Shown here: positions 1 to 6,311 of the stretch, in pieces
Position numbering within the stretch: position 1 is the stretch's first letter
Layout of the letters: the number at the start of each line of letters is the position of its first letter
Assembly: GCA_052143655.1 (NCBI GenBank)
Contig: JBKQSL010000478.1
Location: 1 to 11,049, forward strand
Reading direction: 5' to 3'
DNA: 11,049 nucleotides
Source of the DNA: CAVSUR01 sp052143655
GTDB taxonomy: Bacteria > Actinomycetota > Actinomycetes > Streptosporangiales > Streptosporangiaceae
Made by a program: the position numbers and the translations under genes
Notes under the pieces: model-generated
Told to the model about the DNA's origin: nothing
The model's input: the letters and a program-made list of their open reading frames with translations, nothing else
Databases searched by the model: none

Positions 1-93
1 CTGGTCGCGGCCGCCCACGACGACGAGGCCGGCACCGGAGCGAAGATCGACTTCACCCGGCTGGGCATGCTCGCCCGCGGGGAGGAGCGGTGA
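1..93 (+). CDS. C-terminal end of upstream gene, probably the outer element's transposase (partial)
   Basis: An open frame runs from the window edge to a TGA at 91-93, giving 30 residues that end in ...LGMLARGEER. The stop overlaps the GTG start of the next gene by 4 bases (GTGA, 90-93), so the two are probably translated as a coupled pair. In actinobacteria, ExeA-type ATPases in this position follow a DDE (rve) integrase-type transposase, so this is most likely its C-terminus. No catalytic residue is visible here, so the assignment rests on context only. Confidence 0.5.
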   Translation: MVAAAHDDEAGTGAKIDFTRLGMLARGEER

Positions 94-488
94 GCCCGGC
101 GCCGTGGGCTGCGCACTTCGGCCTGTCCCGCACCCCGTTCGGCAAGTCCATCCCCGCCAAAGACCTATTCGCCCGCCAGGCTCACGCCGAGGCGATCGCC
201 CGGATCAGCTTCTGCGTCGTCGAGTCCGCGCTCGGTGTGGTCACCGGGGACGTCGGCGCCGGGAAGACGGCGGCGCTGCGCGCCGCGGTCGCCGGGCTGG
301 ACCCGACCCGGCACCAGGTGATCTACATCGCCAACCCCTCCTTCGGCGCCCGCGGCTTCTACGTCACCATCGTCCGCGCGCTCGGCGACCGGCCCCGCTA
401 CCTCAAGGCCGAGCTGATGGCCCAGGCGTCCGACCTGCTCGCCGCCGAGGCCGAAGAACGGCACCGCCGCGTCGTGATCATCTGCGAT
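90..488 (+). pseudogene. ExeA/TniB-like AAA ATPase, 5' half (interrupted)
   Basis: This is the N-terminal 133 residues of a transposition helper ATPase. The family motif FGLSRTPFGKS is at residues 10-20. The Walker A is GDVGAGKT at 53-60, for ATP binding. The frame is strong up to ...RRVVIICD (126-133), the first part of Walker B, and then enters unrelated sequence and stops at 546-548. The missing continuation (EAHLLQPDQLEELRLL...) is found in the proper frame at 5110-5526, on the far side of the inner element. ATPases of this kind help the DDE transposase choose or activate target DNA; split here, the gene should not give active protein. The start is the GTG at 90, which overlaps the upstream stop. 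Confidence 0.88.
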
Positions 489-502
489 CTTACCGACCGG
501 CC
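485..502 (+). repeat. Left terminal inverted repeat of inner element
   Basis: CGATCTTACCGACCGGCC. The reverse complement of 5090-5107 is CGATTTTACCGACCGTCC, which matches at 16 of 18 positions. Such inverted arms flanking a short crossover core are expected for tyrosine-recombinase sites. The first bases (CGAT) overlap the ATPase Asp codon. Confidence 0.8.
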
Positions 503-510
503 TTGTGAGT

Positions 511-600
511 GTCCGCGACGTCCGGCGAGCCTCGTTCTCGCTGCTTAGTGGCCCTGTTAACCTGCCGGGCCAGGGACGTCCGCCACGTCCGGGAGATCGG
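511..600 (+). promoter_or_regulatory. Left-end leader with three ACGTCCG motifs
   Basis: The stretch between the left inverted repeat and the first recombinase gene has ACGTCCG as direct repeats at 518-524, 576-582 and 585-591. The last two are 9 bases apart. They could be accessory binding sites for a recombinase or the HTH protein, or part of the promoter region. The motif is short and GC-rich, so chance is possible. No clear -35/-10 pair is evident. Confidence 0.3.
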
Positions 601-608
601 GGGGAAGC

Positions 609-1784
609 GTGGCGCACAGGCTTGTTACTGGGGATCTTCGTGTCCAGGCGCTGGAACGGGCCAGCGGCTGCCGGTCGTTCACGATCGTCTGGCCAGAGGG
701 GGCCGTCCATGAGGCCGCGGACCAGTTCCTGCGGGCCCATGAGGGATCGGGGACCCAGCGGACGTATGCCTATCTGCTGCTGGATCACCTGCGGTGGCTG
801 GACCGGGAGGCCCTGGCCCCGGAGATGGTGTCGCTGCAAGATCTCAGGCGTTACATGGCGGCGCTGGGCGCAGCATCGCGTGGGCCGTATGGCCAGCCGT
901 GGCGCGCCGGCCGGCGCCCGCTGGGCAGCAGCGCCCTGGCCGCGGCCGCGTCGTGCGTGAAGGGCTTCTACCTGCAGCAGGCGTCACTGGGCGCCGGCCA
1001 GGAACTCGGCTGGCAACTGCAGCAGACCAGGCTGCCGTCGCGGGCAGACCGGCAGCGGTCTTTCCTGGGCCACGTGCAGCGTGAGCTGCCGGCCAGCCCG
1101 CTGGCCCCGCCGCTGCCGCGGCGGCGGCATCCGAAGATGCTGCCCGAGGGTGCCCGGGACCGGCTGCTGGAGACGGTCAGCACGGCCCGGGACCGCCTGG
1201 TGGTGACGTGGCTGGCTGATGGGGGGTTCCGGATCGGCGAGCTGTGCGGGCTGCACCTGGCCGACCTGCACCTGCGGGAGGGAGCGGGGTGCGGGGAGTG
1301 CCGGGCGCCGCATGTGCATGTCTGCCACCGGGACGGCAACCCGAACCGGGCCGCGGCCAAGACCAAGCACCCCTGGCGGGTGGAGAACGGCACGGTCACC
1401 GGCGGGCTGATCAAGCGGGCCAGCCCGGCGATGATTCACGCCTATTTCGAGTACGTGACCGCCGAGTACCCGGCGCACGCTCGGCACGGCATGCTGCTGG
1501 TCCAGTTGCGCGGGGAGAGCGCCGGCCAGCCGTGGGCGGCGGATGCGGCTCGCGGGATGCTGCGCCGCGCCGGGACGCGGGCCGGGCTCGGCAAGGTCAT
1601 CCCGCACGCGTTCCGGCACGTCTTCGCCACCGCCGTGCTGGACGCTTCGGGCGGCAACCTGGTGATCACCCGGGATGCGGGCGGGTGGGCGTCAGCGACC
1701 GTGGTCAGCGAGACCTACGGGCACGCTGACCTGCACGACCCGGCGTTCGACGCGGCGCTTCGCCGGGTGTGGGGCCAGGCGTGA
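609..1784 (+). CDS. Tyrosine recombinase (Tn554 TnpA-like)
   Basis: A site-specific recombinase of 391 residues. The N-terminal half (about 35-125) is a SAM-like core-binding domain (GTQRTYAYLLLDHLRWL...). The catalytic half has the expected residues: Arg208 in GGFRIGEL, a Lys near 251-253 (AKTKHPW), His333 and Arg336 in PHAFRHVFAT, Trp360 in the second-His/Trp position (AGGWAS), and the nucleophile Tyr370 in ETYGHAD. All look intact. The start is the GTG at 609, preceded by a purine-rich GGGGGGAA. It overlaps the next recombinase gene by one base (TGATG). In Tn554-type elements TnpA and TnpB act together in excision and integration. It is longer than a simple Xer protein and near Tn554 TnpA in size. 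Confidence 0.88.
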   Translation: MAHRLVTGDLRVQALERASGCRSFTIVWPEGAVHEAADQFLRAHEGSGTQRTYAYLLLDHLRWLDREALAPEMVSLQDLRRYMAALGAASRGPYGQPWRAGRRPLGSSALAAAASCVKGFYLQQASLGAGQELGWQLQQTRLPSRADRQRSFLGHVQRELPASPLAPPLPRRRHPKMLPEGARDRLLETVSTARDRLVVTWLADGGFRIGELCGLHLADLHLREGAGCGECRAPHVHVCHRDGNPNRAAAKTKHPWRVENGTVTGGLIKRASPAMIHAYFEYVTAEYPAHARHGMLLVQLRGESAGQPWAADAARGMLRRAGTRAGLGKVIPHAFRHVFATAVLDASGGNLVITRDAGGWASATVVSETYGHADLHDPAFDAALRRVWGQA

Positions 1785-4411
1785 TGAAAGCCAGCCCGCT
1801 GCTGCCGCTTTACCAGGAGCAGCGCGCGGGCCGGGCCGGGCGGGACCGGCTGGAGCTGCTGACCGCGCTGATCGAGGAGCCCGCCTTCGATCCGCTGTTC
1901 CGCGCCGGCGTGATCCGCATCCCGGCCCAGCACCCGGTCTTCTGGTGGGCGTGCCTGGTGCCAGGCTGCGAGCGGCCCCGCAAGGCCAGCATCGACATGT
2001 GCCACATCCACCACCAGCAGTGGGCGCAGGCCCGCGGCCGCGGCGCGGGCAAGGCCGGGTTCCTCACCACGGCGCCGCCGCTGGGCCCTTCGGTCTGGGT
2101 GCAGCAGGTGCCCTGCCGGATCTGCCCCGGCCGGCCCGCCACGCACACCCGCTGGCTGCTATGCCACCGCCACAACAGCCGCTGGTATCACCACCAGCGC
2201 GGCGAAGGACAGCCGGGCAGCTTCGAGGACTGGCTAGCCGCCCAGGTCCCCTTCGGCGGATACGGGCCCTGCGAGGTCGCCGTCTGCCCCGACCTGGCGG
2301 CCACGCCGCTGGGCCTGTGCACAGGCCACCAGGCCCGCTACCGGGCTGACGGCCGGCCAGGCGGAGCGGCGTTGCCGCGCACATGGTCGCACAGCTACGA
2401 ATTGCAGGGCCTGCAGGCCCCGGTCACCTGCCGGGACGAGGAGCAGTTCCGCGGCTGGTGCGCAGCGCAGCCGCCGATGCCCTGGCCAGGGCAGATCAAC
2501 CTGCTCGGGCTGGCGCCGCTGCCAGCTGCCGAGATCCGCTGGGGGCTGTTCGCCCATACCCAGCGGGAACGGCACAGCCGCTGGGACACCGGCTGGGTGC
2601 AGGGACTGGTCAATACCTGCCGGGCACGCGGCATCGCGTCGCTGACCGACCTTGACCTCGCCTCCTGCACGACGTTCACCGTCATGATCGCCCGGCAGAT
2701 GCTGCACGACCTGCGGCTGGCCTACTTCACCCCGGAGGCCAGCCGGGAGGCTGGGTTCATCGAGACCGAGCACTTCGGGGTGCGGTTCCCCGAACGGGGC
2801 AGCCATTTTGACCTGACCGGCATCTGCCAGCAATGGCTGCGGGATCTGCTCTGGGACTACCTGGCGGACCTGCTGCGCTCCCCGGCCGGCCCGCGGACCG
2901 GCGGCACCTTCGACGCCTTCCGCCGCGCCGCGATGGAGCTGAGCGCCTTCCTGGCCGCCGGCGCGCCCGGCGGCGGCCACGACCCCGCCGCGCTGACCGC
3001 CGCGCACATCCAGCGGTTCGCGGCCGACCAGCGGCACCGCGAACGCGAAGGCCTGGCCTCGCTCGTGATGCGCCGCGCAGGCGGCGAGCCGTCCATCGTC
3101 ACCACGACCACCCGCGCCATCACCTTCAACCACGCCCGCAAGCTGCTGCGGTCGGCGCTGGACACAGGCGCCGCCGAGCGGATCGGGCTATCCCGGCAGT
3201 TCATCACCGCGATGCCGGCCGCCGGGCCCGCCCCGGTGCGCAAGCGCAGCCCCTTCCCCGACGAGGTCGCCCGCGCCCTGGCCGATGAGGCCAGCCTTGC
3301 CCGGCTCGCCTCCGTGCACGACCCGGCCGACTTCGGGCTGCGCGACATCTGGGAAACCATCATCGTCACCGGGCGGCGGGTCAGCGAGGTGCTGCAACTG
3401 CGGCTGGATTGCACCGGCCGCTACGGCGGGCTGGCCATGCTCTGGCACGACCAGACCAAGGTCGGCCGCTACGACCAGGCGATCCGCATCCCCGAACCGC
3501 TTTATGAGCGGCTCGGCCAGCGTCGGCGAACAACCCTGGAACGCTTCATCGCCCGGCATGGGCATCCCCCTGCCAGCGAGCAGCGGGCGGCGATGGCGCT
3601 GTTCCCCGGCCGCTACCGCAACCCCGACGGGGCCACCCCGGTCACCTGCCAGTGGTTCCACCTCGGGTTCAAGGCATGGGTCGACGAACTTGACATCGGC
3701 CGCTGGGTCGCCCACCAGGCCAGGCACACGCTGGCTACCAGCCTGCTGCGGCACGGGGCCACCCTCACCCACATCCGCCGCTACCTCGGGCACGTCTCCG
3801 ACCGGATGGCCGAGCACTACATCCAGCTCAGCCATTCCGACCTGGAGGACGTCCTGCAGCACGTGTGGGTTGCCGGGCCCGGCACCGCCAGCCCCGGCAA
3901 CCTGCTGTCCGGCCCGGCCACGCCGCTGACCCGCGAGCAGGCCCAGTCGCTGGCCGTGGACCTGTCCCGGCGCAGCACCCCGGCCGAGGGCGGGTTCTGC
4001 ACCTTCCAGCCCGTCGTGTCCGGCGGCGCCTGCCCGCGGAACCTGGACTGCCACAACTGCGACAAGTTCGTGCTCTCAGGCGCTGACCTGCTCTACTGGC
4101 GGCGCAAACGTGAGCAGTGGTACTCCATCGCCGAACGCGCACCCGACGACGCCACCGCCGCCTACCTGCATGAAGTCTTCGCTCCGACCGCGGCCGCGAT
4201 CGACGGGCTGGAAGCCGCGCTGGCCGGCCTCGGCCTGCTCGACGACGCGCTCGCCCTGGACCTGCGCCGCCCCCAGGACTACTTCCAGCGGGTCTGGAAC
4301 ATCGGGTTCCGCGCCACAGAGCTCGCCAGCGCCAGCGCCTCCGCAGACGCGGACCCCATCCCCGATAACCAGCCCGGCGCGAACGGCGATGAGCTAGAGG
4401 CGACAGCATGA
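1784..4411 (+). CDS. Large tyrosine recombinase with N-terminal zinc-finger-like modules (Tn554 TnpB-like)
   Basis: The second recombinase of the trio, 875 residues counted from the ATG at 1784, which overlaps the previous stop (TGATG). An in-frame GTG at 1769 would add five residues. Three Cys-Cys-Cys-His modules lie at 57-76, 111-130 and 163-182. The catalytic domain has Arg532 (TGRRVSE), Lys559 (QTKVGR), His644 and Arg647 (HQARHT), His670 (LGHVSD) and Tyr679 (EHYIQL). A further four-cysteine cluster (739, 750, 756, 759) follows it, as is usual in TnpB-like recombinases, and then a helical tail. It is considerably longer than Tn554 TnpB (about 630 residues), partly because of the N-terminal finger region. 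It overlaps the next gene by four bases (ATGA). All active-site residues seem present, so it is probably functional. Confidence 0.88.
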   Translation: MKASPLLPLYQEQRAGRAGRDRLELLTALIEEPAFDPLFRAGVIRIPAQHPVFWWACLVPGCERPRKASIDMCHIHHQQWAQARGRGAGKAGFLTTAPPLGPSVWVQQVPCRICPGRPATHTRWLLCHRHNSRWYHHQRGEGQPGSFEDWLAAQVPFGGYGPCEVAVCPDLAATPLGLCTGHQARYRADGRPGGAALPRTWSHSYELQGLQAPVTCRDEEQFRGWCAAQPPMPWPGQINLLGLAPLPAAEIRWGLFAHTQRERHSRWDTGWVQGLVNTCRARGIASLTDLDLASCTTFTVMIARQMLHDLRLAYFTPEASREAGFIETEHFGVRFPERGSHFDLTGICQQWLRDLLWDYLADLLRSPAGPRTGGTFDAFRRAAMELSAFLAAGAPGGGHDPAALTAAHIQRFAADQRHREREGLASLVMRRAGGEPSIVTTTTRAITFNHARKLLRSALDTGAAERIGLSRQFITAMPAAGPAPVRKRSPFPDEVARALADEASLARLASVHDPADFGLRDIWETIIVTGRRVSEVLQLRLDCTGRYGGLAMLWHDQTKVGRYDQAIRIPEPLYERLGQRRRTTLERFIARHGHPPASEQRAAMALFPGRYRNPDGATPVTCQWFHLGFKAWVDELDIGRWVAHQARHTLATSLLRHGATLTHIRRYLGHVSDRMAEHYIQLSHSDLEDVLQHVWVAGPGTASPGNLLSGPATPLTREQAQSLAVDLSRRSTPAEGGFCTFQPVVSGGACPRNLDCHNCDKFVLSGADLLYWRRKREQWYSIAERAPDDATAAYLHEVFAPTAAAIDGLEAALAGLGLLDDALALDLRRPQDYFQRVWNIGFRATELASASASADADPIPDNQPGANGDELEATA

Positions 4412-4977
4412 CCCCGGATCGCACAGCGGCCGCGATCGGGGCCCGCCGCCGCGCCGCCGAGCAGAAACTGCAGCAGGTCCGCGACGCCATCGCCGGCCTC
4501 AGGCGCCGCAAGGCGCCGGTCACCTACCCGGCCGTCGCCCGCCAGGCCGGGGTATCGCGCACCTTCCTCTATGCCAACCCCGGCGCCCGGGCGCTGATCA
4601 GCGAAGCCGTCAGCAAAGACGGCGGACAGAAAGCACCAGCCCCAGGCACCGGCGGTGACCAGGAGCCGTCCTGGCGGGAACGCGCCCTCAACGCCGAGGC
4701 GGCTATGAAGACAGCCGAGGCCGAGATCGCCGCCCAGCGGCGCCGCATGGCCATCCTGACGGGCCAGATCCGCGACCTGGAACACGACCTGTCACCGCAG
4801 GCAGCGCAACGGCTGGCCACCGAGAACACCACGCTCAGGCAGCGGGTCCGCCAGCTCACCCACGACAACCGGACCCTGGAGGAACGGCTGGAAGCCGCCC
4901 GCTCCAACAACCGCTTCGCCGACCGGCGCATCGCCCAGCTCGAAGCCCAGCTCACCGAGCGCGCACCAGCCCGCTGA
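4408..4977 (+). CDS. DUF6262 HTH/coiled-coil protein (TnpC-like)
   Basis: A 189-residue third gene of the inner element, starting at the ATG that overlaps the upstream stop (ATGA, 4408-4411). Residues 1-35 are helical and basic. Residues 38-68 (VTYPAVARQAGVSRTFLYANP) form a helix-turn-helix of TetR-like appearance. Residues 90-187 are a long heptad-rich coiled coil (LEHDL, ENTTLRQRVRQL, LEERLE). This matches DUF6262 proteins, which regularly follow paired tyrosine recombinases in actinobacteria and occupy the place of Tn554 TnpC. Tn554 TnpC influences efficiency and orientation of insertion; a DNA-binding accessory role is inferred here from the HTH. It may bind the subterminal sequences at either end. 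Confidence 0.82.
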   Translation: MTPDRTAAAIGARRRAAEQKLQQVRDAIAGLRRRKAPVTYPAVARQAGVSRTFLYANPGARALISEAVSKDGGQKAPAPGTGGDQEPSWRERALNAEAAMKTAEAEIAAQRRRMAILTGQIRDLEHDLSPQAAQRLATENTTLRQRVRQLTHDNRTLEERLEAARSNNRFADRRIAQLEAQLTERAPAR

Positions 4978-5030
4978 CGGCGTCTGCCTGCCTCACCCGC
5001 AGCATCACCCTCGCAGCGTCCCGGCGAACC

Positions 5031-5060
5031 TTCACGTCACGCACATGCACGCGACGTGAA
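5031..5060. repeat. Perfect 8-bp inverted repeat near right end of inner element
   Basis: TTCACGTC (5031-5038) and GACGTGAA (5053-5060) are perfect inverted copies around a 14-base spacer. They lie 53 bases after the last recombinase-operon stop and 30 bases inside the right inverted repeat. It could be a protein-binding site, a transcription terminator for the operon (no T-run follows), or both. Confidence 0.5.
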
Positions 5061-5089
5061 AGCCCAGGTCAGAACCTCGTTCACAGCCC

Positions 5090-5107
5090 GGACGGTCGGT
5101 AAAATCG
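5090..5107 (-). repeat. Right terminal inverted repeat of inner element
   Basis: Partner of 485-502: read on the minus strand it is CGATTTTACCGACCGTCC, 16 of 18 identical. It directly precedes the GAC-GAG codons that resume the ATPase reading frame. Confidence 0.8.
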
Positions 5108-5109
5108 AC

Positions 5110-5526
5110 GAGGCGCACCTCCTGCAGCCGGACCAGCTCGAAGAACTCAGGCTCCTCACCAACGCCGAGATGGACTCCGCCAGCCCGTTCGCCGGCATCC
5201 TCGCCGGCCAGCCGACCCTGAACCGGCAGCTGCGGATGGGCATGTTCGCCGCCCTCGACCAGCGGATCGCCACCCGGTTCACCATCAAGCCAATGGACCT
5301 CGCCGAATCAGCCGCCTACCTCAAGCACCACCTCGCCCTGGCCGGCCGCGACGAGCCGCTCTTTGCAGACGACGCGACCGCCCGGCTGCACCGCGTCTCC
5401 AACGGGCTGCCCCGCGCGCTCAACAACGCCGCCGTCGCCGCGCTCATCGCCGCGGCCGCCGACGGCAAGGACCTCATCGACGATGCCTGCGCCAAGAAAG
5501 CAGTCGCCGAGCTCACCCGCGACTAG
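5110..5526 (+). pseudogene. ExeA/TniB-like AAA ATPase, 3' half (interrupted)
   Basis: The downstream half of the gene beginning at 90. It resumes with EAHLLQPDQLEELRLLTN (end of Walker B and helix), then the sensor-like region ASPFAGILAGQPTLNRQLR, the arginine-rich ALDQRIATRF, and the C-terminal lid (DATARLHRVSNGLPRALNNAA), and ends ...AVAELTRD with TAG. 138 residues plus the 133 upstream make 271, the usual family length. The frame is open back to a GTG at 5056 inside the inner element, which might allow a fragment to be made, but there is no visible ribosome site. The coding sequence otherwise looks undamaged, which suggests a recent insertion. Confidence 0.87.
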
Positions 5527-5569
5527 CCGGACATCCCCGGCCGGCCCGGCCACTGCCGTCAGCCCGGCC

Positions 5570-5692
5570 GTGGCCGCCCGCATCCGGCAGCTCGCCGCCC
5601 AGGCCGGGCACCGCCGCGCCATCGCCGAGTTCCGCGCCCGCCACGACGCCGACCAGCAGGCCCGCATCAACGCGCTGCTGCAAGAGCAATAG
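5570..5692 (+). CDS. Small helical ORF after the ATPase (hypothetical)
   Basis: A frame ending in TAG at 5690-5692 encodes, from the GTG at 5570, about 40 residues (VAARIRQLAAQAGH... to ...INALLQEQ). The sequence is rich in Ala, Arg and Gln and should be one long amphipathic helix. It follows the ATPase stop by 43 bases and is itself followed immediately by a hairpin, which fits the last gene of the outer element. There is no strong ribosome site at this GTG, and the same frame is open further upstream over the ATPase, so the start is unsure. Function unknown. Confidence 0.4.
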   Translation: MAARIRQLAAQAGHRRAIAEFRARHDADQQARINALLQEQ

Positions 5693-5719
5693 CCGCGCTC
5701 GCGAGCCTGCTCGGCGCGG
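5693..5719 (+). terminator. Hairpin directly after the small ORF
   Basis: CCGCGC (5693-5698) pairs with GCGCGG (5714-5719), and CGAG (5702-5705) pairs with CTCG (5710-5713) around a four-base loop, with a three-base bulge. It starts at the base after the stop codon. There is no T-tract, as is common for actinobacterial terminators. It probably ends transcription of the outer element's operon. Confidence 0.5.
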
Positions 5720-5868
5720 AGCGTCACTGACCACCGGCCGGGCTGGATGGCGCCATGCCGCCGAGCCCCTCCCAGGGCAGCACGCAGCACAAGCCGGGGA
5801 TCAGCGGGTCCACGCCGCCCGGCCGGCCCCGCCGCGCCACTTCCCAAGAATGGCCAGCCAGCATCACC
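5720..5868. other. Non-coding right flank of the outer element
   Basis: No convincing gene. Open frames here on both strands are low-complexity Pro/Arg/Ala shadows. It is probably spacer between the element's last gene and its right-end binding sites. Confidence 0.4.
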
Positions 5869-5910
5869 AACACCTGCCGACACATGAACACCGAACACTG
5901 CCGACTCATG
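5869..5910. repeat. Subterminal direct repeats of the outer element's right end
   Basis: Two copies about 25 bases apart: AACACCTGCCGACACATG (5869-5886) and AACACTGCCGACTCATG (5894-5910). They differ by one inserted base and one substitution. Repeated transposase-binding sites near the ends are typical of Mu/Tn7/TniA-type DDE elements. They lie within 25-65 bases of the inferred end. Confidence 0.6.
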
Positions 5911-5933
5911 TGCAGACAGCGTGGCCGCTAACA

Positions 5934-6193
5934 CCCGTCTCGCTGAGCTCATCCACCCGCTGCCCAGCGACAGTGACCGTGCCGCTGGTGGGCTTGTCCA
6001 GCCCGGCGATGAGGTTCAGCAGCGTGGACTTCCCGCTGCCTGACGGGCCCATCACCGCCACCGCCTCACCCGCCGCCACCGCCAGACTGACCCGGTCCAG
6101 CGCCGGGTCAGCGCCGTTGTAGCGTTTCGTCACTTCGCTGACCCGCACCAGCGCGTCGGGCGTTCCGGGGCCGCCGTTCAGGTCATCGTTCAT
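5934..6193 (-). pseudogene. ABC transporter ATP-binding protein, N-terminal fragment (LolD/MacB-like)
   Basis: The start is ATG at 6193, preceded on the minus strand by GAGGA. About 87 residues are left: VRVSEVTKRY (16-25), Walker A GPSGSGKST (49-57), then LLNLIAGLDKPTSGTVTVAGQRV and DELSETG. This N-terminal pattern is that of the LolD/MacB/FtsE class, whose ATPase partners FtsX-like permeases. The Q-loop, the LSGGQ signature and Walker B are absent because the outer transposon's right end cuts in after ETG; the frame then reads a few foreign residues and stops at 5906. The gene cannot make a working ATPase. The rest should lie beyond the left edge of the window, past the transposon's left end. 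Confidence 0.85.
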
Positions 6194-6289
6194 GTGGTCC
6201 TCGCTGTGGTCCGGCGGGCGCGGGCGTGGGAGCTCAGTGAATCCCGGGGGGACGTGGGTGTGGTCATCGGTGAGGTGCCCGGTGGCAGT

Positions 6290-6309
6290 GCCGCCGGGAA
6301 GCCGGCGGC
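6290..6309 (-). terminator. Strong hairpin after the 6312-6884 gene
   Basis: GCCGCCGG (6290-6297) and CCGGCGGC (6302-6309) form a perfect 8-bp stem around the four-base loop GAAG (CTTC on the minus strand). It begins two bases past the stop codon of the upstream minus-strand gene. No T-run follows. It probably terminates or weakens transcription before the ABC gene. Confidence 0.55.
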
Positions 6310-6311
6310 CA

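Larger units (their letters stand above)
485..5107 (+). mobile_element. Inner Tn554-like element with two tyrosine recombinases and a DUF6262 protein
   Basis: About 4.6 kb separates the two halves of one ATPase gene. Inverted repeats lie at both junctions (485-502 and 5090-5107). The cargo is exactly three same-strand, overlapping genes: tyrosine recombinase, larger tyrosine recombinase, and HTH/coiled-coil protein. Known Tn554-type transposons have the same TnpA-TnpB-TnpC order and integrate site-specifically without making target duplications. No passenger gene such as antibiotic resistance is present; the element is all recombination machinery. Exact boundaries are uncertain by a few bases because CGAT is shared by both junctions. 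Confidence 0.85.
1..5933 (+). mobile_element. Outer DDE/ExeA-type transposon, right-hand part
   Basis: Inferred extent: the upstream coding tail, the split ExeA-family ATPase, a possible small ORF and a right end with subterminal repeats, together interrupting an ABC-transporter gene. The left end lies outside the window. The right end is placed at 5933 because the ABC protein loses family similarity right after ...LSETG, and the element would then begin TGTTAGC on the minus strand. An alternative end at 5918 (TGTCTGCA on the minus strand) also fits a TG...CA terminus. The element is itself interrupted by a second element at 485-5107. Confidence 0.65.

Noticed and set aside
2234..3133. Long minus-strand ORF (299 aa)
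   Set aside because: Lies wholly inside the well-supported recombinase gene; composition is Gly/Arg/Pro-rich as expected of an antisense shadow in GC-rich DNA. The same applies to 3188-4054 and 3828-4523.
5056..5526. Separate 156-aa gene starting at GTG 5056
   Set aside because: Its first 18 residues are the inner element's end sequence; the rest is the C-terminal half of the ATPase starting at 90. No ribosome site.
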